From: DATEPR01 sp036503065 | GTDB lineage: Bacteria > Actinomycetota > Actinomycetes > Mycobacteriales > Pseudonocardiaceae | Reading direction: 5' to 3' | NCBI GenBank assembly: GCA_036503065.1 | Contig: DASXXM010000397.1 | Location: 1-7,163 of the forward strand | DNA length: 7,163 bases | In this document: in pieces, positions 1 to 5,111 of the stretch | Layout of the letters: every line of letters starts with the position of its first letter | How positions within the stretch are numbered: the stretch's first letter is position 1 | The notes under the pieces: generated by a model | Told to the model about the DNA's origin: nothing | Database searches by the model: none | Seen by the model: the letters and a program-made list of their open reading frames with translations, nothing else | Program-made: the position numbers and the translations under genes

Positions 1-10
1 TACAGACACA

Positions 11-37
11 TGTGCATAACTTCCTACGTTATCCACA
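11..37. promoter_or_regulatory. Inverted pair of DnaA-box-like sites
   Basis: TGTGCATAAC (11-20) and GTTATCCACA (28-37) form a 10-bp inverted repeat, 9 of 10 matching, around a 7-bp spacer. Read outward, each arm contains TTATNCACA. The right arm, TTATCCACA at 29-37, is a perfect match to the E. coli consensus DnaA box, and the left arm, TTATGCACA, fits the degenerate consensus. The left arm also overlaps the 8-bp palindrome CACATGTG (7-14). The stretch is AT-richer than its surroundings and lies past the nusB terminator, so it probably belongs to the control region of the next gene to the left. The binder could be DnaA or an unrelated dimeric regulator; nothing here decides which. Confidence 0.4.
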
Positions 38-43
38 ATTTCC
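18..43 (-). promoter_or_regulatory. Possible ECF-sigma-type promoter
   Basis: On the minus strand GGAAA (43-39) is followed by exactly 18 nt and then GTT (20-18). This resembles the GGAAT-N18-GTT promoters used by SigR/SigH/SigE-type sigma factors of actinomycetes. It would drive a leftward gene starting outside the window and it overlaps the inverted repeat at 11-37. Such short motifs arise by chance, so this is tentative. Confidence 0.22.
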
Positions 44-83
44 CGGCAGATACCCCATTCGGGGCTTGACAGGCATAGGGTTG

Positions 84-101
84 AAAAGGGCCGAAGCCCC
101 C
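84..101 (-). terminator. Intrinsic terminator of the pepQ-efp-nusB unit
   Basis: Read on the minus strand this is GGGC-TTCG-GCCC followed by TTTT: a C(UUCG)G tetraloop on a four-pair GC stem, extendable by two G-U pairs, then a U run. It lies about 128 nt past the nusB stop codon in the direction of nusB transcription, so it should end the pepQ-efp-nusB transcript. A longer alternative pairing, GGGGCTT (61-67) with AAGCCCC (94-100), uses the same bases. Confidence 0.7.
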
Positions 102-163
102 AGGGATGGGCGGGGCCTGCCCTGTGGTCGGCGAATCACGAGGCCACTCCAGCCGACACGGCG

Positions 164-192
164 TGACAGTCCAGCCTCAGCGGGCTGTGTCA
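164..192 (-). other. Strong hairpin just downstream of nusB
   Basis: TGACA (164-168) pairs with TGTCA (188-192), and CAGCC (172-176) pairs with GGCTG (183-187). The result is a ten-pair stem with a 3-nt bulge (169-171) and a 6-nt loop. It starts about 36 nt past the nusB stop and has no U tract. It may protect the mRNA 3' end or act as a first, weak terminator ahead of the one at 84-101. A second imperfect stem, GTGGTCGGC (124-132) with GCCGACAC (152-159), lies next to it. Confidence 0.4.
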
Positions 193-228
193 GTGCCGAT
201 CGGTTCGACTTGTGGGGATCAACCGCCG

Positions 229-699
229 CTACAGGATCGCGCGTAGTTGGTCGGCGATGCCGGCGATGCGGCCGAGGATGCCGTTGACGAAGCGCGGCGA
301 GTCGTCCGTCGACAGGGTCTTGGCCAGTTCGACGGCCTCGTCGATGGCCACGGCGTCGGGGACGTCGGGAGCCCACAGCAGCTCGTACAGGCCCAGCCGC
401 AGCACTGCCCGGTCGACGGCGGGCATCCGCGGCAGCGACCAGCCCTCCGAGTGCTCCGACAGCACGTCGTCGATTCGTGCCCGGTGTGCGGCGACGCCCT
501 CGACCAGGGTGATCGTGTAGTCGTTCACCGGTGGCAGGCCGGGGGCGCCGACCCGGTCGGCCAGCATGGTCACCGGGTCGATGCTGCGGATGTCGGCCTC
601 GTAGAGGATGTCGACGGCGCGCTTGCGGGCCTTGCGCCGCGCGCCGGTGACCGGACGACGGTGGTCCGGCGCACCGGGGGCCCGGTCAGGCGTTGACAC
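229..699 (-). CDS. nusB: Transcription antitermination protein NusB
   Basis: NusB is an all-helical RNA-binding protein. With NusE (S10) it binds boxA RNA and supports antitermination, chiefly on rRNA operons. The family signature is visible: ARRKARKRAVDILYEAD near residues 20-36, then DRAVLRLGLYELLW, IDEAVELAKTLS and FVNGILGRIA towards the C terminus. At 156 aa it is close to the usual actinobacterial length including a short, poorly conserved N-terminal extension. I start it at GTG 699, which overlaps the end of efp by 14 bp. A TTG two codons further upstream (705) is the only near alternative, and the valine just before the conserved core is GTC, so it cannot be a start. No clear Shine-Dalgarno is visible; translation is probably coupled to efp. 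It is the last gene of the pepQ-efp-nusB unit. Family certain, start less so. Confidence 0.95.
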   Translation of the reverse strand: MSTPDRAPGAPDHRRPVTGARRKARKRAVDILYEADIRSIDPVTMLADRVGAPGLPPVNDYTITLVEGVAAHRARIDDVLSEHSEGWSLPRMPAVDRAVLRLGLYELLWAPDVPDAVAIDEAVELAKTLSTDDSPRFVNGILGRIAGIADQLRAIL

Positions 700-1249
700 G
701 GCCAAGGTACCGCCCGTCGCGGGTGTCCACCTTCACCTTCTCGCCGGTGCTGACGAACAACGGGACCTGGATCTCCGCGCCGGTCTCCAGCGTCGCCGGC
801 TTGGTGCCGCCGGTGGAGCGGTCGCCCTGCAGGCCGGGGTCGGTGTGCTGGACGATCAACTCGACCGACGCGGGCAGTTCCACGTACAGCGGGACGCCCT
901 CGTGGGTGGCGACCGTCGCGGACTGGTTCTCCAGCAGGTAGTTCGCGCCGTCGCCGACGGTGTCCTTCGGCACGGTGAGCTGGTCGTAGGTGTCCGTGTC
1001 CATGAACACGAAGTCGCCGGCATCCTGGTACAGGTAGGTCATCTCGCGACGGTCGACGGTCGCGGTCTCGACCTTGGTGCCGGCGTTGAACGTCCGGTCG
1101 ACCACCTTGCCGGTCAGCACGTGCTTCAGCGTCGTGCGCACGAATGCGCCGCCCTTGCCCGGTTTGACGTGCTGGAACGACACGATGGACCACAGCTGGC
1201 CGTCCAGGTTCAGGACCAGGCCGTTCTTCAGGTCGTTGGTGGTGGCCAC
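686..1249 (-). CDS. efp: Elongation factor P
   Basis: EF-P enters the ribosomal E site and speeds peptide-bond formation at polyproline stretches. The 187-aa product has the standard three domains: an N-terminal KOW-like domain (about 1-62), a first OB domain (about 66-125), and a C-terminal OB domain (about 129-187) containing HTDPGLQGDRSTGGTKPATL and ending in DGRYLGRVNA. The functional loop of domain I reads KPGKGGAF with the tip lysine at K32. Actinobacterial EF-Ps are reported to work with an unmodified lysine in a PGKGP loop; here the last proline is glycine. The GTG start has an AGGAG Shine-Dalgarno (1261-1265) 11 nt upstream. The 47-nt gap after pepQ shows no promoter or terminator, so the genes are probably cotranscribed; the 3' end overlaps nusB. 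Confidence 0.97.
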   Translation of the reverse strand: MATTNDLKNGLVLNLDGQLWSIVSFQHVKPGKGGAFVRTTLKHVLTGKVVDRTFNAGTKVETATVDRREMTYLYQDAGDFVFMDTDTYDQLTVPKDTVGDGANYLLENQSATVATHEGVPLYVELPASVELIVQHTDPGLQGDRSTGGTKPATLETGAEIQVPLFVSTGEKVKVDTRDGRYLGRVNA

Positions 1250-1296
1250 GGCTGTAGCTTCTCCTGTTGCGCGATGGTGGGGTCGTGCGTCGGGCG

Positions 1297-2406
1297 CTAC
1301 ACGACCACGAGTTCCTTGGTGGTCAGGGTCAACAACTCCGGCGCGGCCCCGCGCACCACGAGCGTGTCCTCGATCCGGACTCCGCCGCGGCCCGCGAGGT
1401 AGACCCCGGGTTCGACGGTGACCGCCATGCCAGCGGAGAGTCTACCGTCACCGGACTTCGACAACGCGGGAGCCTCGTGGATCTCCAACCCGACCCCGTG
1501 GCCCAGGCCGTGCAGGAACTGCTCGCCGTAGCCCGCGTCCTCGATCACCTCGCGCGCGGCGCGGTCCACGTCCCGCACCGCGGTGCCCGGCGCCAGCGCG
1601 GCCCGGCCCGCGGCCTGGGACCGCGCGACCAGTTCGTAGATCTCGCGCTGCCAGTCGGCCGGCTCGCCGAGCACGAGCGTGCGCGTCATGTCGGAGTGGT
1701 AGCCGTCGACCAGGGCGCCGAAGTCCAGCTTGATGAAGTCACCCCGGCGCAGTTCGGCATCGGTCGGGCAGTGGTGCGGGATGGCCGAGTTCGCCCCGAA
1801 CGCCACGACGCTCTCGAACGCGATGGCGGCCGCGCCGTGGTCCAGCATCCGGCCCTCCAGATCGCGGGCCACGCCCCGCTCGGTCCGGCCGGCACGCAGG
1901 CCGCCAGCCGCGATCAGCTCGTCCAGCGCCTGGTCGGCGGCGCCGCACGCCATCCGCAGCGCGTGCACCTCGGTCTCGTCCTTGACCAGCCGGAGCCGCT
2001 CGACCAGGCCCGGCGCGCGCACCAGGTCGATGGCCGGTCCGCTGTCGGTGAGCAGGTCGAACTGGTCGACGGTGACGTGGTGGCTCTCGTAGCCGGTCCG
2101 CCGGTAGGCGGCGGGGGCGGCCGACATGCGGGCGATCAGCGCCTGGTCCGAGCCGCGGTCGATGAGCCGCGCCAGTTCGGGCACCTGCTCCTGTGACTGC
2201 GTCAGGTATCGGCCGTCGGTGCACAGTACGGTCCCGGTCTCCTGCCCCGGCTCGTCGGCGGCGGCCACCACCAGGACCGCGTTGGAGCCGGTGAACCCGC
2301 TCAGGTAGCGGATGTTGCACAGGTCGGTGACGAACAACGCGTCCAGGTCGGCGGTACGCAGTTGTCCGCGCAACGACGCCCTACGGGTGACATGTGATTC
2401 CGGCAC
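1297..2406 (-). CDS. pepQ: Xaa-Pro peptidase (M24B family, PepQ-like)
   Basis: This is a cytoplasmic metallopeptidase of the aminopeptidase P/prolidase family, which cleaves bonds next to proline. The 369-aa product has an N-terminal creatinase-type domain (about 5-130, with TDLCNIRYLSGFTGSNA) and a C-terminal pita-bread catalytic domain. All five metal ligands are present: D228 (KLDFGA), D239 (HSDMTR), H303 (GLGHGVG), E332 (VEPGVY) and E346 (RIEDTL). It should therefore be active. Whether it acts as a dipeptidase or an aminopeptidase cannot be told from sequence. The frame stays open upstream to 2505, but that would run across the divergent spacer into the neighbouring gene. GTG 2406 gives the normal length and has a -10 box at the leaderless position. 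It heads the pepQ-efp-nusB unit, a sensible pairing of proline peptide turnover with polyproline translation, though the link is only contextual. Confidence 0.95.
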   Translation of the reverse strand: MPESHVTRRASLRGQLRTADLDALFVTDLCNIRYLSGFTGSNAVLVVAAADEPGQETGTVLCTDGRYLTQSQEQVPELARLIDRGSDQALIARMSAAPAAYRRTGYESHHVTVDQFDLLTDSGPAIDLVRAPGLVERLRLVKDETEVHALRMACGAADQALDELIAAGGLRAGRTERGVARDLEGRMLDHGAAAIAFESVVAFGANSAIPHHCPTDAELRRGDFIKLDFGALVDGYHSDMTRTLVLGEPADWQREIYELVARSQAAGRAALAPGTAVRDVDRAAREVIEDAGYGEQFLHGLGHGVGLEIHEAPALSKSGDGRLSAGMAVTVEPGVYLAGRGGVRIEDTLVVRGAAPELLTLTTKELVVV

Positions 2407-2413
2407 GTGGTCG

Positions 2414-2419
2414 AGCCTA
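2414..2419 (-). promoter_or_regulatory. -10 box for leaderless pepQ-efp-nusB transcript
   Basis: On the minus strand TAGGCT fits the actinobacterial -10 pattern TANNNT. Seven nucleotides separate it from GTG 2406, which places the transcription start at or on the start codon. No Shine-Dalgarno or clear -35 box is present. The arrangement supports both a leaderless mRNA and the choice of start for pepQ. Confidence 0.5.
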
Positions 2420-2432
2420 ATCCGCGACGCCG

Positions 2433-2438
2433 TACCCT
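2433..2438 (+). promoter_or_regulatory. -10 box for leaderless membrane protein gene
   Basis: TACCCT fits TANNNT and ends six nucleotides before ATG 2445, so transcription should begin at the start codon. No usable Shine-Dalgarno is present in the spacer. The box lies back to back with the pepQ -10, their inner ends only 13 bp apart, so the two promoters must share or compete for the same DNA. Confidence 0.5.
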
Positions 2439-2444
2439 GGGGCG

Positions 2445-2903
2445 ATGCGACCCTGGCTGACGCGCGGCTGCGTGATGGCGGTGTGCTACGCCGCCGCCGA
2501 GACACTGCTCGCCCAGGTGCAGGTCAACCATCCGGACAGCGGTTCGGTGCTGGACCCGATCGTGCTCGCGCTGCTGGTCGGCGTGAGCGGCCTGTGGGCC
2601 GGGGTGGACGGCTGGCTGCGCAAGCCGCGCCGTGGCATGAACTGGTTCTACGGCGGGCTGATCGGCGGGGTGCTGGCCGGGTTGCTCAGCGTCATCGCGA
2701 AGGCGTTGTTCGTGGATCAGACCGGTGTCTGGGCGCTGGGGCCCGCGTTGACCGGTGACGCGGCGTTCATCGCGCTGTTGATCATGGTGCCGGCCGGGCT
2801 GGGTATCGCCGTCGGCGGCAGGCTGACGCCGCCTGCCGAGGCTCCTTCGCTGGCGCGGCGCTTTCAGGGCCGCAAGGTCGAGAGGTCCGAACCGCTCGGG
2901 TAG
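2445..2903 (+). CDS. Four-helix membrane protein (B-4DMT / Rv2536-like)
   Basis: This 152-aa integral membrane protein has no established function. Four hydrophobic segments are visible at about 8-24, 36-56, 67-89 and 105-125. The basic loop KPRR (60-63) and the basic C-terminal tail (RRFQGRKVER) fit a topology with both ends in the cytoplasm. TM3 is glycine-rich (YGGLIGGVLAGLL), which suits helix packing. By position, as the only plus-strand gene between aroQ and pepQ, it matches the conserved membrane protein Rv2536 of M. tuberculosis and proteins annotated as 'B-4DMT family transporter'. That label implies resemblance to half of a DMT-type transporter; substrate and transport activity are unknown. 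It is transcribed divergently from pepQ, probably without a leader. Its last 13 codons overlap the end of the convergent lipoprotein gene. Confidence 0.85.
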   Translation: MRPWLTRGCVMAVCYAAAETLLAQVQVNHPDSGSVLDPIVLALLVGVSGLWAGVDGWLRKPRRGMNWFYGGLIGGVLAGLLSVIAKALFVDQTGVWALGPALTGDAAFIALLIMVPAGLGIAVGGRLTPPAEAPSLARRFQGRKVERSEPLG

Positions 2904-4408
2904 GCGTCCCACTGCTGGTCGGACACGGTCGTCACCGGCGACGAGTTCAGCTGCGCCGCCGACGGCGTGCCGACCACCCAGAGCTTGCCGTCGTCCAGCA
3001 CCAGTCCCGTCGGCCGTCCCGGCGCGGACACGGCCGTCGCGCCTGCCTTCAGCCGCGCCGCCAGCGGCAGGCCGCCGATGCTCGGCGGTGGCTGGTCCAG
3101 CATCCCGGCGGCCAGGGACAGTGCCACCGACCGGCGTTCCACCTCGATCAGCCTGCCGCCGACCACCAGGTCGACGGTGCGGTCCGGGGCGGGCACGGCG
3201 AAGCCGTCGAGCAGGGTCAGTGCCTGCGCTTTCTGTTGGCAGGCCCGGAGACCGACGATGTCCACGCCGAAGTGCGCCAGCCCGGTCGGTCCGGCGCCGG
3301 GGACGGTGCTGGTCGACCGGAACACATCCAGCGGCACGCGGCCGCACGGGTCTACTGTGGACACCGGAGCGTGCCCGTCCGGTCGGCGGACGAGTCCTGG
3401 CCCCTCGCTCGCCGCGCCGGGGAGCACCACCGGCTGGTACGGGTGATACGTGAAGTTGGCGTCCCAGAACGTGATCGTGGTGCCCGCAGCCGCTGTGTCG
3501 GCAGCTATGGCGAAGGCGTTCAGGGCGTCCACCCACATCCAGTCGGACGTGGTCGCGTCCAGCACCGAGCGCAGCCGTGCCGTCGTGGCGCTGGGCACCG
3601 CGCTGAAACCGTTGGCGCCCAACGCCTGCACGCCGTTGGTGAAGGTCGGATCCGCCGAGCGCAGCACGAACTGGCCTTCGCCGGAGCGGCCGCTCGCGGC
3701 GCCCGTGGTGTCGGTGAACAGTAGGTAGAACCAGCCGTTGAGATACAGCGCGGCGGGCTGGCCCGCGCCGTAGGCGTTGGCGCCGTGGACATCCCCGGCC
3801 GCCGACACGATCGGTGCGCCACCGTTGGCCCGCGTCCAGTGCACGCCGTCGATGCTGGTGGCGAGGCCGATCGCGTTGGCGTTGCCCTGGTTGCTGATGC
3901 CGGTGTAATAGAGGTAGTAGGTTCCGTTGACCGCGATCACGGACGGGTCGCAGGTGTGCAGGCTGTCGAATCCGGTCGGGCCGTTGCCGAACACCTCGTC
4001 GGCCGGGGCGCCGTCCGGACCGGTGAACGGGCCGTTCGGCGATGCGGACGTGGCGTAGAGGATCTGGTCGCCGGGCCGTGGCACGCCGGGTAGTTGGCTG
4101 CACCACCACATCCGGTACTGACCGTCGACTTCGAGGACGGACGGCGCGTAGTTGTAGGGCGCGCTCGGCCCGCCGGACGCGATCACATCGGCGCCGCCGC
4201 GGGTGTGGTCGGTGACCAGGGAGATCGCCTGCGGCGTCGGCCGTGCCGGCGCGTTCGCGGGTGGGTTGCCCGGCAGGACGCCTTGCTTGCCATCGGCCTG
4301 CGGGCTGACGGCGACCCCGGTGCACGCGGTCAGCAGTGCCGAACAAGCAGCCAGACAAGCAGTCAGGCAGGCAGCCGCAGACATCAGCCGACCAGACCGG
4401 TTCCGCAT
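2864..4408 (-). CDS. Secreted lipoprotein with GH43-like beta-propeller
   Basis: The 514-aa product starts with a lipoprotein signal (basic MRNRSGR, hydrophobic stretch, lipobox LTAC with C29), so it should be anchored outside the cytoplasmic membrane. A Pro/Ala-rich linker (about 47-60) follows. From about 80 to 330 there are repeated propeller-blade motifs: APSVLEVDGQYRMWW (88-102), CDPSVIAVNGTYYLYYTG (153-170) and AALYLNGWFYLLFTD (219-233), with GVHWT between. These resemble five-bladed GH43/GH32-type glycosidases. The first blade has APS where such enzymes often have the catalytic-base DPS, so activity is uncertain. The C-terminal part (about 345-514) is not recognised. Four mature cysteines (C103, C153, C355, C390) could form disulfides. 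ATG 4408 is chosen for its signal peptide and GGAGG site; the frame stays open further upstream. It could instead be a non-catalytic glycan-binding protein. Confidence 0.85.
   Translation of the reverse strand: MRNRSGRLMSAAACLTACLAACSALLTACTGVAVSPQADGKQGVLPGNPPANAPARPTPQAISLVTDHTRGGADVIASGGPSAPYNYAPSVLEVDGQYRMWWCSQLPGVPRPGDQILYATSASPNGPFTGPDGAPADEVFGNGPTGFDSLHTCDPSVIAVNGTYYLYYTGISNQGNANAIGLATSIDGVHWTRANGGAPIVSAAGDVHGANAYGAGQPAALYLNGWFYLLFTDTTGAASGRSGEGQFVLRSADPTFTNGVQALGANGFSAVPSATTARLRSVLDATTSDWMWVDALNAFAIAADTAAAGTTITFWDANFTYHPYQPVVLPGAASEGPGLVRRPDGHAPVSTVDPCGRVPLDVFRSTSTVPGAGPTGLAHFGVDIVGLRACQQKAQALTLLDGFAVPAPDRTVDLVVGGRLIEVERRSVALSLAAGMLDQPPPSIGGLPLAARLKAGATAVSAPGRPTGLVLDDGKLWVVGTPSAAQLNSSPVTTVSDQQWDAYPSGSDLSTLRP
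4346..4369 (-). repeat. 12-bp tandem repeat in the signal peptide
   Basis: Two adjacent 12-bp units (TGCCTGACTGCT and TGTCTGGCTGCT on the minus strand, 10 of 12 identical) encode CLTA and CLAA. With the following TGT codon they create two extra lipobox-like motifs, LTAC (C18) and LAAC (C22), ahead of the expected one at C29. The units use T-ending codons (ACT, GCT, TGT) that are uncommon elsewhere in this window. Confidence 0.7.
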
Positions 4409-4417
4409 CCGGTACGA

Positions 4418-4422
4418 CCTCC
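4418..4422 (-). promoter_or_regulatory. Shine-Dalgarno fixing the lipoprotein start
   Basis: GGAGG on the minus strand lies 9 nt before ATG 4408. It decides the start of a reading frame that otherwise stays open to 4864, and the chosen start begins directly with a lipoprotein signal peptide. Confidence 0.8.
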
Positions 4423-4439
4423 ACCGCGCTGTCCTTTGC

Positions 4440-4460
4440 GTCGGCGCGGCGCGCGCCGAC
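4440..4460 (-). other. Perfect GC hairpin in the lipoprotein leader
   Basis: GTCGGCGC (4440-4447) pairs perfectly with GCGCCGAC (4453-4460) around a 5-nt loop. It sits about 17 nt upstream of the lipoprotein Shine-Dalgarno and about 79 nt past the GNAT stop. There is no U run on the minus strand. It could be a terminator for the upstream unit or a structured leader element of the lipoprotein mRNA. Confidence 0.4.
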
Positions 4461-4486
4461 CCGGCAGCGTGTTCGCCGCCCGCGCC

Positions 4487-4492
4487 AGTGTA
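4487..4492 (-). promoter_or_regulatory. Candidate -10 box for the lipoprotein gene
   Basis: TACACT on the minus strand fits TANNNT. It would start transcription near 4480, giving a leader of roughly 70 nt that contains the hairpin at 4440-4460. No convincing -35 box lies at the right distance. Confidence 0.3.
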
Positions 4493-4500
4493 CGGACGCC

Positions 4501-4520
4501 CTTCACTCCTTCGGGTGAAG
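4501..4520 (-). terminator. Candidate terminator after the GNAT gene
   Basis: CTTCAC (4501-4506) pairs with GTGAAG (4515-4520), with a possible inner pair around a short loop. It begins 18 nt past the GNAT stop in the direction of transcription. There is no U tract, so it is at most an actinobacterial hairpin-only terminator. It may end the aroK-aroB-aroQ-GNAT transcript and separate it from the lipoprotein gene. Confidence 0.4.
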
Positions 4521-4538
4521 CCGGCGAATTGCGCGTGA

Positions 4539-5066
4539 TCAGCTGGTGGGCCCTGTACCGGTGGTCGGCGGCGTGACGAACACCCGGTGCGGCGCACCGT
4601 GGTACTGCCCCTCGCCGACCTCCAACAGCCCGAGCCTGCGGTCCACCGCGAGGCTGGGCTTGTTGTCGTGGTGCACGAGAGCCCAGACAGCGGGCAGGCC
4701 GAGCCGGCGAAGGCCGTGGTCGATGACGGCGGTCGCGGCTTCGGTGGCCAGGCCCTGGCCCCAGTGCGCGCGGCCGAGCAGCCAGCCCGCTTCCGGCAGC
4801 GCGCCCGGCAGTTCCCGTGACGGCCAGAGATGCACCAGGCCGACGACCTCGTCGGCTCGTTCAAGAACCCAGCTGCCCATTCCCGGCTCGACCGGCAACG
4901 ACAGCCGCCGACCGACCGCCTGCTCGACGGCGTCCCGGTCCGGGATGGGTACGCGGTAGTAGCGCGTCACGTCCGGGTCGGTGTAGATCGGCATGAGCAC
5001 GTCGACGTCGTCTTCGGTCAACGGTCGCAGTCGCAACCGCGGCGTCACCATCTCGGGAGGGGCCAC
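4539..5066 (-). CDS. GNAT family N-acetyltransferase (RimJ/RimL-type)
   Basis: The product is a cytoplasmic acetyl-CoA-dependent acetyltransferase of the Acetyltransf_3 (RimJ/RimL-like) branch; the substrate is unknown. Typical elements appear in order: TPRLRLRPLTEDD (8-20), the acetyl-CoA pyrophosphate-binding stretch LLGRAHWGQGLATEA (96-110, with WGQGLA as the Q/RxxGxG/A motif), and HHDNKPSLAVDRRLGLLEVG (132-151), the usual motif-B region with a conserved Asn. At 175 aa it is full length. The start is unsure: GTG 5066 is given, but ATG 5051 five codons in also makes a normal N terminus, and neither has a clear Shine-Dalgarno. It lies 45 bp after aroQ on the same strand and is probably read from the aro transcript. 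It is not part of the core aro block as found in mycobacteria, so a role in shikimate metabolism should not be assumed. Confidence 0.88.
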   Translation of the reverse strand: MAPPEMVTPRLRLRPLTEDDVDVLMPIYTDPDVTRYYRVPIPDRDAVEQAVGRRLSLPVEPGMGSWVLERADEVVGLVHLWPSRELPGALPEAGWLLGRAHWGQGLATEAATAVIDHGLRRLGLPAVWALVHHDNKPSLAVDRRLGLLEVGEGQYHGAPHRVFVTPPTTGTGPTS

Positions 5067-5111
5067 GGCATCCGATCATGCCTGGTGGCCCGCTCACCGG
5101 CCAACCGCGCG

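Noticed and set aside
16..32. BldD operator (TNAC...GTNA palindrome)
   Set aside because: TAAC and GTTA are present, but the spacer is 7 nt rather than the 5 nt of the BldD consensus as I know it.
66..81. Plus-strand promoter from TTGACA (66-71) and TAGGGT (76-81)
   Set aside because: The hexamers are only 4 bp apart, no TANNNT lies 16-19 bp after TTGACA, and no plus-strand gene follows.
1267..2196. Long plus-strand open frame opposite pepQ
   Set aside because: It is antisense to an intact M24 peptidase and has no recognisable domain or initiation signal.
2407..2505. Upstream extension of pepQ to a start at 2505
   Set aside because: It would overlap 61 bp of the divergent membrane protein gene and add a basic tail not seen in the family; the leaderless GTG at 2406 fits better.
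2301..4424. A 707-codon open frame on the minus strand spanning pepQ's 5' end, the membrane protein gene and the lipoprotein gene
   Set aside because: It is an out-of-frame reading of the lipoprotein gene with Arg/Gly/Pro-rich low-complexity composition and no family signature; GC-rich third positions keep such frames open.
5084..5103. Hairpin between aroQ and the GNAT gene (TGGCC/GGCCA)
   Set aside because: It has only five pairs with an 8-nt loop and competing pairings; it is too weak to call a terminator in this base composition.
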